Positions 26,524 through 34,170 are shown, numbered from the stretch's first letter. The stretch is 40,113 nucleotides of DNA from Sphingobacteriia bacterium (GCA_015999745.1 JAECQP010000033.1:1-40113); one strand, 5' to 3'. A program made the numbers and translations. Notes: a model not told the origin generated them from the letters alone.

Positions 26524-27468
26524 TTATGCTGCAACCGTGGTATTGCGTTTATTTTTTTTAGTGGTATAGGCACTTGCCGCCGCTCTTACCCATTCGCCTT
26601 CTTCCCACGCTTTTTTTCGGGCTTCCAGGCGTTCTTTATTGCAGGGGCCATTCCCCTGAATGACCTGCCAGAACTCATCCCAGTTGATGGCGCCATAGTC
26701 GTAATGCCCCCTGGCTTTGTTCCATTTTAAATTGGGATCGGGCAACGTGAATCCCAACACTTTCACCTGTTCGGCAGTTACATCAATGAATTTCTGTCTT
26801 AGCTCGTCATTGCTGAATCTTTTAATTTTCCATTTCATGCTCTGTACAGAATTGGGACTCTCATCGTCCTTGGGGCCAAACATCATGATACTGGGCCACC
26901 ACCAGCGGTTGATGGCATCCTGTGCCATGCTGCGTTGTGCTTCCGTGCCCCTGCTAAGGGTGAGCAGGATTTCAAAACCCTGGCGCTGGTGAAAACTTTC
27001 TTCCTTGCAAACCCGAACCATGGCTCTTGCATAAGGACCGAAGCTGCTCCTGCAAAGCGGAACCTGGTTCATGATGGCAGCACCATCTACCAGCCATCCG
27101 ATCACACCTATATCTGCCCAGCTTAAAGTGGGATAGTTAAAGATGGAAGAATACTTGGCACGGCCGCTGTGCAACTGCTCATACATTTCATCCCTGCTGA
27201 TGCCCAGGGTTTCGGCAGCGCTGTACAGGTAAAGCCCATGGCCCGCTTCATCCTGCACTTTGGCCAGTAGTATGGCTTTCCTGCGCAAAGACGGGGCACG
27301 GGTAATCCAGTTGCCTTCAGGAAGCATGCCGATGATTTCGCTATGGGCATGCTGGCTGATCTGCCGAATCAGTGTTTGCCTGTATTTTTCAGGCATCCAG
27401 TCCTTTGGCTCAATCCGGATCTCCCGGTCAATTTTATCCTGAAAAAATGCTTCTGAAGTTTTTTCCAT
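26524..27468 (-). CDS. paaA: 1,2-phenylacetyl-CoA epoxidase catalytic subunit PaaA
   Basis: The ATG at 27468 ([21 protein letters not shown]) lies 7 bp behind the paaE stop; an ATG at 27489 would overlap paaE. The 314-aa protein is the di-iron oxygenase subunit that adds one oxygen atom to phenylacetyl-CoA. Iron-binding helices are visible in [38 protein letters not shown] (E-x-x-H) and [16 protein letters not shown] (E-x-x-H). The C-terminus ends in a Lys/Arg-rich tail. Gene order E-A-B-C-D places the reductase first, unlike the paaABCDE order of E. coli. Confidence 0.96.
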   Translation of the reverse strand: MEKTSEAFFQDKIDREIRIEPKDWMPEKYRQTLIRQISQHAHSEIIGMLPEGNWITRAPSLRRKAILLAKVQDEAGHGLYLYSAAETLGISRDEMYEQLHSGRAKYSSIFNYPTLSWADIGVIGWLVDGAAIMNQVPLCRSSFGPYARAMVRVCKEESFHQRQGFEILLTLSRGTEAQRSMAQDAINRWWWPSIMMFGPKDDESPNSVQSMKWKIKRFSNDELRQKFIDVTAEQVKVLGFTLPDPNLKWNKARGHYDYGAINWDEFWQVIQGNGPCNKERLEARKKAWEEGEWVRAAASAYTTKKNKRNTTVAA

Positions 27469-27475
27469 AATAGGT

Positions 27476-28552
27476 TTATTTAACATCAAAGTCGATCATC
27501 ACTTTATCGGTGATGGGATGAGACTGACAGGTAAGAATAAAACCCTGTTCCACTTCATCGGGCTCCAGTCCGTAGTTTAAGTCCATTTCCACTTCGCCTT
27601 CCAGCAATTTGGCTTTGCAGGTACAGCAAACGCCGCCCTTACAGGCAAAGGGGAGATCAGCACCCTGTTTCAGGGCAGCTTCCAGAATGCTGTCCCCTTC
27701 AAATTCCAGATCAAATTCAAAAGATGCACCATCCTGCTTCACCGTGATCTTGCTTTTTACTTCACGGGCCACAGCGTTCCGCTGCCGGTTAGCCGTTCCT
27801 GTTTTTTGGGTTGTGGTAAATAATTCAAAATGAATCTTCTTTGGGTCAACGCCTTTTAGTTCCAGGGTTTGTTTTACACTGAAGACCATTTCTTCGGGTC
27901 CGCATAAAAAAATGGCAGCGGCTTTAACAGGATCAATCAGCATTTCGCAAAGAGCGGTTGTTTTAGCTGCATCTATCCTTCCGAAATGAATGGGTGCGTC
28001 TGTTTTTTCTCTCGATAAAATATGTATGATGCTCAACCTGCCAATGAATTTATTCTTTAAGGCCTCCAACTGTTCTTTGAAGATAATGGAATGCCTGTTC
28101 CTGTTTCCGTAGATTAAGGTAAACCTGCTCCGGGGCTCGGTCAGCAGGGTTGTTTTGATAATGGAGAAAACGGGTGTGATTCCGCTTCCTGCAGCAAAAG
28201 CTATATAATGATTGGATGCTGCCGGATCCAACTCAGTATAAAACCGCCCAACAGGCGCCATCACCTGCAACTGGTCCCCTTTTTTCAACTGCTCGTTGGC
28301 ATAGGTAGAAAATAATCCCTCAGGTATTTTTTTCACTGCTATGCGAAGTTCACCATCCAGCGGGCTGCTGCAAACAGAGTAAGACCTCCGTACATCCGCT
28401 CCGTTAATAGTGGTTCTTACAGTAATATACTGCCCTTGCTTAAAACGAAACTGTTCCTTCCCGTCCCCTGGTATAACAAAAGCAACAGACACACAATCGC
28501 TGGTTTCTTTTCTTACATCACTTATGGTGAGTGTTTCAAAGTTTTTGTGCAT
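27476..28552 (-). CDS. paaE: 1,2-phenylacetyl-CoA epoxidase reductase subunit PaaE
   Basis: A 358-aa electron-transfer subunit passing NADPH electrons to PaaA. An FAD domain comes first ([10 protein letters not shown] as the flavin-binding RxYS motif), then an NAD(P) domain ([14 protein letters not shown] and CGPEEMVFS), then a C-terminal plant-type 2Fe-2S domain with CKGGVCCTC (C-x4-C-x2-C) and the last ligand in ILTCQSHP. It follows the TetR gene by 3 bp and opens the structural part of the operon. Confidence 0.96.
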   Translation of the reverse strand: MHKNFETLTISDVRKETSDCVSVAFVIPGDGKEQFRFKQGQYITVRTTINGADVRRSYSVCSSPLDGELRIAVKKIPEGLFSTYANEQLKKGDQLQVMAPVGRFYTELDPAASNHYIAFAAGSGITPVFSIIKTTLLTEPRSRFTLIYGNRNRHSIIFKEQLEALKNKFIGRLSIIHILSREKTDAPIHFGRIDAAKTTALCEMLIDPVKAAAIFLCGPEEMVFSVKQTLELKGVDPKKIHFELFTTTQKTGTANRQRNAVAREVKSKITVKQDGASFEFDLEFEGDSILEAALKQGADLPFACKGGVCCTCKAKLLEGEVEMDLNYGLEPDEVEQGFILTCQSHPITDKVMIDFDVK

Positions 28553-28555
28553 AGC

Positions 28556-29149
28556 CTATTTGTTTGTCAATCCTCCAACCAGTATGGTAATCATGTTGTC
28601 TGTGAGAGCAGCGGCGCTGATTTTTTGCGTGGAGCGATGCCAGCTTTCAATCCCCCCAATGGCATGCAGTAAAATCAGCACAGCCGTAGGGGCGTCAATT
28701 TTTTTAATTTCCTTATCGCGTATACCGGCCTCAATCAAAGCGGCAAAACGTTTACGGTACATTCTGCGCTGGTTCTGGAAATTAGAAAGGTAAGGATCGG
28801 ATAAATGTTTCCATTCGCGGTCGCTTACATATACTTCTTCATAGTGGTTGATCATTTCATCAATATGGAAGCGAATCATTGTCTCCACTTTTTCAATGGC
28901 AGGAATCTTCTGTGATTCCACTTCATCCATTTTGTGCATGAAGCGATTCGCAACGCCAAAACACAATTCGTGAAGCAGTTCCGTTTTGGATTTGATGTGG
29001 TTATAGAGACTGGCGGCCTCCACGCCTACCGATTCGGCCAGGTCGCGCATACTGGCTGCCTTGAACCCCTTCTCACGAAAAAGGGCGGCTGCTTTTGCCA
29101 CAATAACCTCCTTGCGGGAACTGTTTTTGTCAATTTTTATCCTAGCCAT
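28556..29149 (-). CDS. TetR-family repressor of the phenylacetate operon (PaaR-like)
   Basis: The ATG at 29149 gives a 197-aa protein starting MARIKIDKNSSRKEVIVAKAAALF; the TTG-like longer form overlaps the promoter. The N-terminal helix-turn-helix is FREKGFKAASMRDLAESVGVEAASLYNHIKSKTELLHEL; the remaining ~140 residues form the ligand-binding helical domain. It is the first gene of the operon, 3 bp before paaE, and a palindrome sits inside its own promoter, so autoregulated repression relieved by an aromatic acyl-CoA is likely (inferred from PaaR regulators elsewhere). Confidence 0.92.
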   Translation of the reverse strand: MARIKIDKNSSRKEVIVAKAAALFREKGFKAASMRDLAESVGVEAASLYNHIKSKTELLHELCFGVANRFMHKMDEVESQKIPAIEKVETMIRFHIDEMINHYEEVYVSDREWKHLSDPYLSNFQNQRRMYRKRFAALIEAGIRDKEIKKIDAPTAVLILLHAIGGIESWHRSTQKISAAALTDNMITILVGGLTNK

Positions 29150-29153
29150 AAGG

Positions 29154-29184
29154 CGAAGATAATATACTAACATGTGTTAGCAAA
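29154..29184 (-). promoter_or_regulatory. paa operon promoter with TetR operator in the spacer
   Basis: Read on the minus strand: TTTG (29184-29181) as -33, a 19-bp spacer (29180-29162), TATCTTCG (29161-29154) as -7. The spacer begins with CTAACACATGTTAG, an inverted repeat with 6-bp arms (29167-29172 and 29175-29180). A protein bound there would block the polymerase. The -7 box ends only 4 bp before the tetR ATG, implying a leaderless or nearly leaderless message. Confidence 0.65.
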
Positions 29185-29240
29185 AAAATGTTCTTGCGGA
29201 TCTATTGGCGTTAGTTTCAAGAATTCTGCCCCCAAAGCAC

Positions 29241-29248
29241 TAATTTCG
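29241..29248 (+). promoter_or_regulatory. candidate -7 box of the PfkB kinase gene
   Basis: TAATTTCG is one mismatch from TAnnTTTG, 23 bp before the ATG. A TTTC at 29215-29218 lies 22 bp upstream, slightly too far for a standard -33. Confidence 0.3.
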
Positions 29249-29271
29249 CGCCCGATAATAAAACCCATTCT

Positions 29272-30192
29272 ATGTCTTTAGTTGTTGTAGGTTCTATGGC
29301 TTTTGATGCTATTGAAACGCCCTTCGGGAAAAGTGATAAAATCATTGGCGGTGCAGGTACCTATATAGCCTGGTGTGCATCTAATTATGCGCCTGTTAAA
29401 CAAATATCCGTGGTAGGGGGAGACTTTCCCCAGGCCGAACTGGATGCGTTAACTGCCCGTAATGTAAACCTGGAAGGAGTACAGATTAAAAAAGACGAAA
29501 AAACATTTTTCTGGAGCGGCCGCTATCATATGGATATGAATAGCCGCGATACCATCGAAACCCAATTGAATGTACTGGGCGATTTCCAGCCTGTAGTGCC
29601 GGAAAGCTACCAGGATTGCGAATTCCTGATGCTGGGCAACCTGGCTCCATCCGTGCAGCTCAGCGTCATTGAACAACTGCGCAACCGCCCCAAACTGGTG
29701 GTGATGGATACGATGAATTTCTGGATGGAAATTGCGATGGACGATCTGAAGAAAACCCTGGCGAAGGTAGATGTACTGATGGTGAATGACAGCGAAGCGC
29801 GCCAGTTAAGTGGCGATTATTCCCTGGTTCGTGCGGCACAAACCATCATGAAAATGGGCCCTCAATTTGTGATTATCAAGAAAGGGGAGCACGGGGCTTT
29901 ACTGTTCCATGAAAAGAAGGTATTTTTTGCGCCAGCCCTGCCACTGGAAGAGGTATTTGATCCAACCGGAGCCGGCGATACATTTGCAGGCGGCTTTATC
30001 GGGCACCTGGCAAAAACCAGGGATATTTCTTTCAATAACATGAAAACAGCCATTATTATTGGTAGTGCAATGGCTTCTTTCTGTGTAGAGAAGTTCGGAA
30101 CACAGCGCCTGAGAGAGATATCCAAGGCAGATGTGGATGAGCGTTTATCCGATTTTGTACAACTGGTGAATTTTGATATAGCCTTGGGATAA
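29272..30192 (+). CDS. PfkB-family carbohydrate/nucleoside kinase
   Basis: A 306-aa ribokinase-like kinase. The GGAGTYIAWCASNYA region (26-40) is the N-terminal substrate-binding PfkB motif, and DPTGAGDTFAGGF (230-242) is the ATP/anion-hole motif with catalytic base D236. KKGEHGALLF and VNDSEARQLSG are also typical. The substrate, possibly a sugar or nucleoside, is not fixed by the sequence; the short N-terminal lid region favours a nucleoside- or ribokinase-like enzyme. It lies upstream of the asd leader on the same strand, but asd has its own promoter starting inside the end of this gene. Confidence 0.92.
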   Translation: MSLVVVGSMAFDAIETPFGKSDKIIGGAGTYIAWCASNYAPVKQISVVGGDFPQAELDALTARNVNLEGVQIKKDEKTFFWSGRYHMDMNSRDTIETQLNVLGDFQPVVPESYQDCEFLMLGNLAPSVQLSVIEQLRNRPKLVVMDTMNFWMEIAMDDLKKTLAKVDVLMVNDSEARQLSGDYSLVRAAQTIMKMGPQFVIIKKGEHGALLFHEKKVFFAPALPLEEVFDPTGAGDTFAGGFIGHLAKTRDISFNNMKTAIIIGSAMASFCVEKFGTQRLREISKADVDERLSDFVQLVNFDIALG

Positions 30193-30214
30193 TTCGGTAA
30201 TTCCCATATATTTG
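30184..30214 (+). promoter_or_regulatory. promoter of the asd leader
   Basis: TTGG (30184-30187, partial -33), a 19-bp spacer, and TATATTTG (30207-30214), an exact TAnnTTTG -7 box. The start site would fall near 30219-30221, at or just before the first ATG of the leader peptide. The -33 box lies inside the last codons of the PfkB gene. Confidence 0.6.
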
Positions 30215-30220
30215 TAATCA

Positions 30221-30265
30221 ATGATGATGACGAAACATACAAAACGAATTAAGAAACCACGCTGA
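30221..30265 (+). CDS. putative asd leader peptide (attenuator control peptide)
   Basis: A 14-codon frame encoding MMMTKHTKRIKKPR with a TGA stop at 30263-30265. Ten of 14 residues are Met (3), Thr (2), Lys (4) or Ile (1), exactly the end products of the aspartate pathway that passes through aspartate-semialdehyde dehydrogenase, the gene downstream. The frame begins about 6 bp after a consensus -7 box, so it could be translated from a leaderless or very short 5' end. It is followed by a mutually exclusive antiterminator/terminator pair. The role as a sensor of charged-tRNA supply is inferred; no family match is claimed. Confidence 0.65.
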   Translation: MMMTKHTKRIKKPR

Positions 30266-30268
30266 CGC

Positions 30269-30317
30269 GGAAGGTATCTCAACGTTTGTATTATAACGAT
30301 ATTCACAGGGGCCTTCC
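30269..30317 (+). promoter_or_regulatory. candidate antiterminator of the asd leader
   Basis: GGAAGG (30269-30274), three bases after the leader-peptide stop, is exactly complementary to CCTTCC (30312-30317), the core of the 5' arm of the terminator. A ribosome resting at the stop codon would cover GGAAGG and free the terminator; a ribosome stalled earlier would leave it free to pair. Loop length is 37 nt. Confidence 0.55.
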
Positions 30318-30338
30318 ATATTGGAGGGCCTTTTTTTT
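30310..30338 (+). terminator. attenuator terminator upstream of asd
   Basis: GGCCTTCCA (30310-30318) pairs with TGGAGGGCC (30322-30330) with one G-U pair and a 3-nt loop, followed by eight T residues (30331-30338). It lies 67 bp ahead of the asd ATG inside its own leader, so it would act as a conditional stop. Confidence 0.85.
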
Positions 30339-30344
30339 AACCAC

Positions 30345-30389
30345 ACCCACCCCGGAAGGGACTGGGTTTAAAAATCCCGCTTTGCGGGA
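30345..30389 (+). repeat. two further hairpins in the asd leader
   Basis: ACCC-CCC (30345-30352) can pair with GGG-GGGT (30358-30367), and TCCCGC (30375-30380) pairs perfectly with GCGGGA (30384-30389) around TTT. They sit between the terminator and the asd start and might shield or time initiation. Confidence 0.5.
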
Positions 30390-30405
30390 ACTGGGAGACA
30401 CAATA

Positions 30406-31395
30406 ATGAAAGTAGCAGTAGTAGGAGCAACCGGATTAGTAGGAACTAAAATGTTGCAGGTATTGGCCGAGCGTAATTTTCCGGTAACTGAAATTGTACC
30501 GGTAGCTTCTGAAAAATCTGTTGGAAAGGAAGTGAGCTTTAAAGGGACAACCTATAAAGTGGTGAGCATGGAAGACGGAATAGCAGCCCAACCGGCAGTG
30601 GCAATTTTCTCCGCAGGGGGGGGAACATCATTGGAGTGGGCCCCCAGATTTGCAGCAGCAGGTATTCGTGTAATAGACAACTCTTCTGCCTGGAGAATGG
30701 ATCCAACCAAGAAACTGGTGGTTCCGGAAGTAAATGCAGATGTGTTAACCAAAGACGATTTTATCATTGCCAACCCCAACTGCTCTACCATACAGATGGT
30801 GGTAGCCCTGCAACCCCTTCACCGGAAATATACCATCAAAAGGGTGGTGGTGAGCACTTACCAGAGTGTAACCGGTACCGGCAAAAAGGCGGTGGACCAG
30901 CTTTTCAATGAGCGCAAAGGCGTGAGCGGAGAAATGGCCTACAAGTACCCGATTGATCTGAATGTGATTCCCCAGATAGATGTATTCCTCGACAATGGTT
31001 ATACCAAGGAGGAAATGAAAATGGTGAATGAAACCAATAAGATCATGCAGGATGATTCCATCCGTGTAACAGCTACCACGGTGCGTATACCGGTTGTAGG
31101 CGGCCACAGCGAAAGCGTGAACATAGAATTTGCCAATGATTTTGATGTGAACGAGGTAAAAGAGATCCTGGCCAATGCACCCGGTATTATCGTGCAGGAT
31201 GATTTGGCCAACCAGGTTTATCCAATGCCATTGTGGGCGCATGAAAAAGATGAGGTATTTGTAGGGCGAATCAGAAGAGATGAAACCCAGCCCAATACTT
31301 TGAATATGTGGATTGTAAGTGATAACTTACGGAAAGGCGCTGCAACCAATGCAGTGCAGATAGCGGAGTATTTACTGGCCAAAGGATTATTATAA
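30406..31395 (+). CDS. asd: aspartate-semialdehyde dehydrogenase
   Basis: The ATG at 30406 starts MKVAVVGATGLVGTKML, the proper Rossmann start; the open frame extends upstream to 30286 but crosses the terminator. The 329-aa enzyme reduces aspartyl phosphate with NADPH to aspartate semialdehyde, the branch point to lysine/diaminopimelate, methionine, threonine and isoleucine. Visible are the GATGLVG nucleotide loop (7-13), SAGGGTS (69-75), catalytic C126 in NPNCSTIQM, and H234 in VGGHSESVN. Length fits the bacterial short form. It is controlled by the leader described above, and the nnrD gene follows 1 bp later. Confidence 0.97.
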   Translation: MKVAVVGATGLVGTKMLQVLAERNFPVTEIVPVASEKSVGKEVSFKGTTYKVVSMEDGIAAQPAVAIFSAGGGTSLEWAPRFAAAGIRVIDNSSAWRMDPTKKLVVPEVNADVLTKDDFIIANPNCSTIQMVVALQPLHRKYTIKRVVVSTYQSVTGTGKKAVDQLFNERKGVSGEMAYKYPIDLNVIPQIDVFLDNGYTKEEMKMVNETNKIMQDDSIRVTATTVRIPVVGGHSESVNIEFANDFDVNEVKEILANAPGIIVQDDLANQVYPMPLWAHEKDEVFVGRIRRDETQPNTLNMWIVSDNLRKGAATNAVQIAEYLLAKGLL

Positions 31396-31396
31396 T

Positions 31397-32338
31397 ATGA
31401 AACGGCTTTCCGATAAACAACTGCAGGACTGGGATGCATTCGTACAATCGGATGCACCCCTTCCGTCAACTGATCTGATGGAATCGATCTTGAAAAGTTT
31501 AGGTATTCCATATACCTTTTTGACCAAAAGCTTTGTAGCCTCCCTGCTGAAGAACCGTAAACCCTTTTCGCATAAAGGAACCTATGGCCATGCATTGCTG
31601 ATTGCAGGCAATCCCGGTAAAATGGGAGCGGCCCTGCTTGCGGCAAAAGCAGCGCTCCGTTCGGGTGTTGGATTATTAACGGTCGCTGTTCCCGAAAAAG
31701 AATCATCCATTATACATATTGCGTTACCCGAAGCCATGGTTGTGTTTCGCGATGCAGCTACAACCGTGTTGGAGCAATACGACGCAATCGGCGTTGGGCC
31801 CGGTTTGGGAACCGAACTGAAAACGCAACAACAGATTGGGAAACTGATACAGCAAAACACCCGGCCAATGGTGCTGGATGCAGATGCATTGAATATTGTT
31901 GCAATGAACCAGGACCTGTTGCAGCAATTTTCGGAAGGAACGGTGCTTACGCCGCATCCGAAAGAATTTGACCGCTTGTTTGGCCCGAGTGAAACGGATT
32001 TTGAACGCTGGCAGAAAGCCATCGCCGCTTCACAGCTATACAACTGCGTTGTTTTGGTGAAGGGTCATTTTACACTGATCGCTTCAGCCGGAAAAGCCTG
32101 GTTTAATACCACCGGCAATGCAGGGCTAGCCAAGGGAGGGAGCGGGGATGTATTAACAGGAATGATCACAGCTTTGCTGGCACAGGGATACAGTGCAGAA
32201 GCAGCCGCTATCCTGGGCGTATACCTGCACGGACTGGCTGCTGATATTGCAGTAGAAAGCCAGTCTATTGAAAGTATACTTGCCACCGACCTGATCAATT
32301 CTATCGGGAAAGCCTTTCTGCAACTACGTGCCGATTAA
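31397..32338 (+). CDS. nnrD: ADP/ATP-dependent NAD(P)H-hydrate dehydratase with epimerase vestige
   Basis: A 313-aa repair enzyme that dehydrates damaged NAD(P)H hydrate. The dehydratase (ribokinase-like) domain starts near residue 45 with FLTKSFVASLLKNRKPFSHKGTYGHALLIAGNPGKMGAA, and has GPGLGTE, LDADALNIVA, TPHPKEFDRLFG and the closing AKGGSGDVLTGMI. The first ~35 residues (MKRLSDKQLQDWDAFVQS...STDLME) resemble the very start of the NnrE epimerase that is normally fused in front, but the epimerase core of about 180 aa is missing. The gene begins 1 bp after asd, so the two are co-transcribed. Confidence 0.92.
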   Translation: MKRLSDKQLQDWDAFVQSDAPLPSTDLMESILKSLGIPYTFLTKSFVASLLKNRKPFSHKGTYGHALLIAGNPGKMGAALLAAKAALRSGVGLLTVAVPEKESSIIHIALPEAMVVFRDAATTVLEQYDAIGVGPGLGTELKTQQQIGKLIQQNTRPMVLDADALNIVAMNQDLLQQFSEGTVLTPHPKEFDRLFGPSETDFERWQKAIAASQLYNCVVLVKGHFTLIASAGKAWFNTTGNAGLAKGGSGDVLTGMITALLAQGYSAEAAAILGVYLHGLAADIAVESQSIESILATDLINSIGKAFLQLRAD

Positions 32339-32358
32339 TCGGTAGTTTAGTGTATTGT

Positions 32359-32380
32359 TCAATGTTGACTCAATGTTGAC
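32359..32380 (+). repeat. perfect 11-bp tandem direct repeat ahead of a lipoprotein gene
   Basis: TCAATGTTGAC occurs twice without a gap (32359-32369, 32370-32380), ending 2 bp before the ATG of the next gene. It may influence translation initiation or be a slippage-prone site. Confidence 0.8.
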
Positions 32381-32382
32381 GG

Positions 32383-33189
32383 ATGCCCATGCCCAGAATT
32401 ATTTTACTACTGCTGATACTGTGTTTAGCCGGTTGCCGGCAGGGCATTGTTTTGCAGCGTACCGTTGAACCTGCCCAACAGATTACAGGGGAGCAGTTTT
32501 ACCAAACGGCCATGACCATGCAATGGAAGCAGCGCGATTCCTTTGCTGTTGCAGCTATTCTTGCCGGAAACCGCCCGGATTTCATGGATCGGCTGGTGCC
32601 GGTAACGGTCCGGGATTCGGCAACCGGCCGGAACATGAGGGCTACTTATTATGTAACACCCGATTACCTGAGTGTGGGAACAAAAGATAGCTGGGCAAGA
32701 ATACCCCTTACGCCGATAGCCGCCCAACAGATAGCCGACAGCCTGCACTGTTTTTTGCCCACCCGGAAAATGGTGAATGATATCTATGCAGCCGCTGTTG
32801 TAAAGCTGACACCCGTACCCATGTATATTTATCGCGACAGTACGGTGACCATGTGGCAACATCACCTGATTATAGAAGGACAAAGAAAAGGACGAAAAGG
32901 ACTGATTGCAGGTATCAAAAAAGATGTGGTGATCAGTGATCTGTTAACCCGTTCACCTAAGGCCAACCGGGTAGCAATTTATGGATGGCACAAGCCGGAC
33001 GGGAAAGCCATACAACCCCTGTACACCGGGCATGTAGACTGGTATGCCGATTACAGCCATGGCATCCGCCTGGTATACCGAACAATAAAAGTGAACGGCC
33101 GGTGGATGGATTATACCGCCGTGATGGCCGACCCTGTGCTAAAGAAACTCCTGACCGATGAAGCGGTTGGAGATGTGTTGCGTTATTAG
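32383..33189 (+). CDS. lipoprotein of unknown function
   Basis: A 268-aa protein with a lipoprotein signal peptide (IILLLLILCLAGC, lipid attachment at Cys18). A second ATG two codons on (32389) is an equally good start. The mature protein has an N-terminal part with DFMDRLVPV and RDSATGRNMRATYYVTPDYLSVG, a KDVVISDLLTR segment, and a C-terminal stretch GHVDWYADYSHGIRLVYR that is conserved-looking and histidine/aspartate-rich, suggestive of an active site. I cannot name the family with certainty. It follows nnrD by 44 bp and precedes a second lipoprotein by 35 bp. Confidence 0.85.
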   Translation: MPMPRIILLLLILCLAGCRQGIVLQRTVEPAQQITGEQFYQTAMTMQWKQRDSFAVAAILAGNRPDFMDRLVPVTVRDSATGRNMRATYYVTPDYLSVGTKDSWARIPLTPIAAQQIADSLHCFLPTRKMVNDIYAAAVVKLTPVPMYIYRDSTVTMWQHHLIIEGQRKGRKGLIAGIKKDVVISDLLTRSPKANRVAIYGWHKPDGKAIQPLYTGHVDWYADYSHGIRLVYRTIKVNGRWMDYTAVMADPVLKKLLTDEAVGDVLRY

Positions 33190-33224
33190 TTAATTGCTTA
33201 TTTTCAGCGCCATAAAATGCTGCA

Positions 33225-33710
33225 ATGAGAGTAATTGTTTATTCCTGTTTATTGATTTGCTGTATCAGCTGCAATCATTCCGGGGCCGACCAGGCTGAAC
33301 AGCCAACCGATAGCACTCCGGCTGCCACAGAAGCTGTTTCAGAAAACCGGGCCAATCCAAAAACAGAAGCGGTAGCCGGTTATTCAGAGAAAGTGGATGA
33401 TGGCGTAAACTATGCCAACAACTGGAAGTTTGCCGTACAGATGTATGAAACCGGCAAAACCTTCAACTACCTGATAAAAATAGCATACAAGGAACTGCGA
33501 TTAACCGACTCGCTGGGTATCCCGAATTTTGGGATAGCGCCCAAAGTGGAGCTGCGTAAGGGAACCGAGCCCAGGAGTTGCATCATTGGCTTCTTAGACC
33601 GCAAGGGAGCATTCAAGGAATACAAAAAAGTAGCAGTTAAAAACGAGCAGCTTAAAATAACCACTATCAACCGCTATTCAGTAGCAACTTACCGTACCAG
33701 TGGTGAGTAG
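33225..33710 (+). CDS. small lipoprotein of unknown function
   Basis: A 161-aa protein with a lipoprotein signal (MRVIVYSCLLICCISC, lipid Cys near 16). A low-complexity Ala/Glu/Thr linker (20-50) is followed by a globular C-terminal domain of ~105 residues with alternating strands (NNWKFAVQMYETGKTFNYLIKIAYKELRL). No named domain is recognised. It follows the other lipoprotein gene and is convergent with mgsA (10 bp). Confidence 0.82.
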   Translation: MRVIVYSCLLICCISCNHSGADQAEQPTDSTPAATEAVSENRANPKTEAVAGYSEKVDDGVNYANNWKFAVQMYETGKTFNYLIKIAYKELRLTDSLGIPNFGIAPKVELRKGTEPRSCIIGFLDRKGAFKEYKKVAVKNEQLKITTINRYSVATYRTSGE

Positions 33711-33712
33711 GG

Positions 33713-33731
33713 TTAAACGATTACCGTTTAA
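33713..33731. terminator. small hairpin between convergent lipoprotein and mgsA genes
   Basis: TTAAACG (33713-33719) pairs with CGTTTAA (33725-33731) around 5 nt and overlaps the mgsA stop codon. Weak A/T-rich stem, no long U-tract; low confidence as a terminator. Confidence 0.35.
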
Positions 33732-34170
33732 ATTTATGGTAGGTTGGTTCGGAGGGTTCATATTTTGTGCCCCATAAACTGGAAGTAAGCATCAGGTCGG
33801 CAGAGTGCCTGTTACAGGCCACAGGAATATTGTGGAGGCGACACTGCCTTAGCAACATCTGGATATCGGCCTCATGCGGATTAGCCGTTAAATCATCTAT
33901 CAGGAAAACACAGAGATCAATTTTACCTTCCACCACCATGGCAGCAATCTGTGCATCGCCACCCATTGGTCCGGAAAGCATTTTGGTTACATTAGACTCA
34001 TAACCATCCCTAACATAATCCTCCAAGGCTTTCTCAATCAATCCGCCGGTAGTACCCGTACAGATCAGGTGATTGTTCAATAAGGTTTTTGCATTGAAGA
34101 TCACCCACTCAATCATATCCGATTTTCGGGCATCGTGTGCAATGAGTGCAATGGTTTTATTCTTGATCAT
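33721..34170 (-). CDS. mgsA: methylglyoxal synthase
   Basis: A 149-aa enzyme that converts dihydroxyacetone phosphate to methylglyoxal and phosphate, a relief valve under sugar-phosphate stress. ALIAHDARKSDMIEW (8-22), ICTGTTGGLIEKAL (36-49), LSGPMGGDAQIAAMV (65-79, with the catalytic Asp72) and FLIDDLTANPHEADIQMLLRQCRLHNIPVACN are all family marks. Length is standard. It is the last gene of a minus-strand run and is preceded by the phosphatase terminator, so it has its own promoter. Confidence 0.96.
   Translation of the reverse strand: MIKNKTIALIAHDARKSDMIEWVIFNAKTLLNNHLICTGTTGGLIEKALEDYVRDGYESNVTKMLSGPMGGDAQIAAMVVEGKIDLCVFLIDDLTANPHEADIQMLLRQCRLHNIPVACNRHSADLMLTSSLWGTKYEPSEPTYHKFKR

Noticed and set aside
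30286..30405. 40-codon N-terminal extension of asd
   Set aside because: The extension would be translated across the terminator hairpin and T-tract; the Rossmann fold starts exactly at the ATG at 30406.
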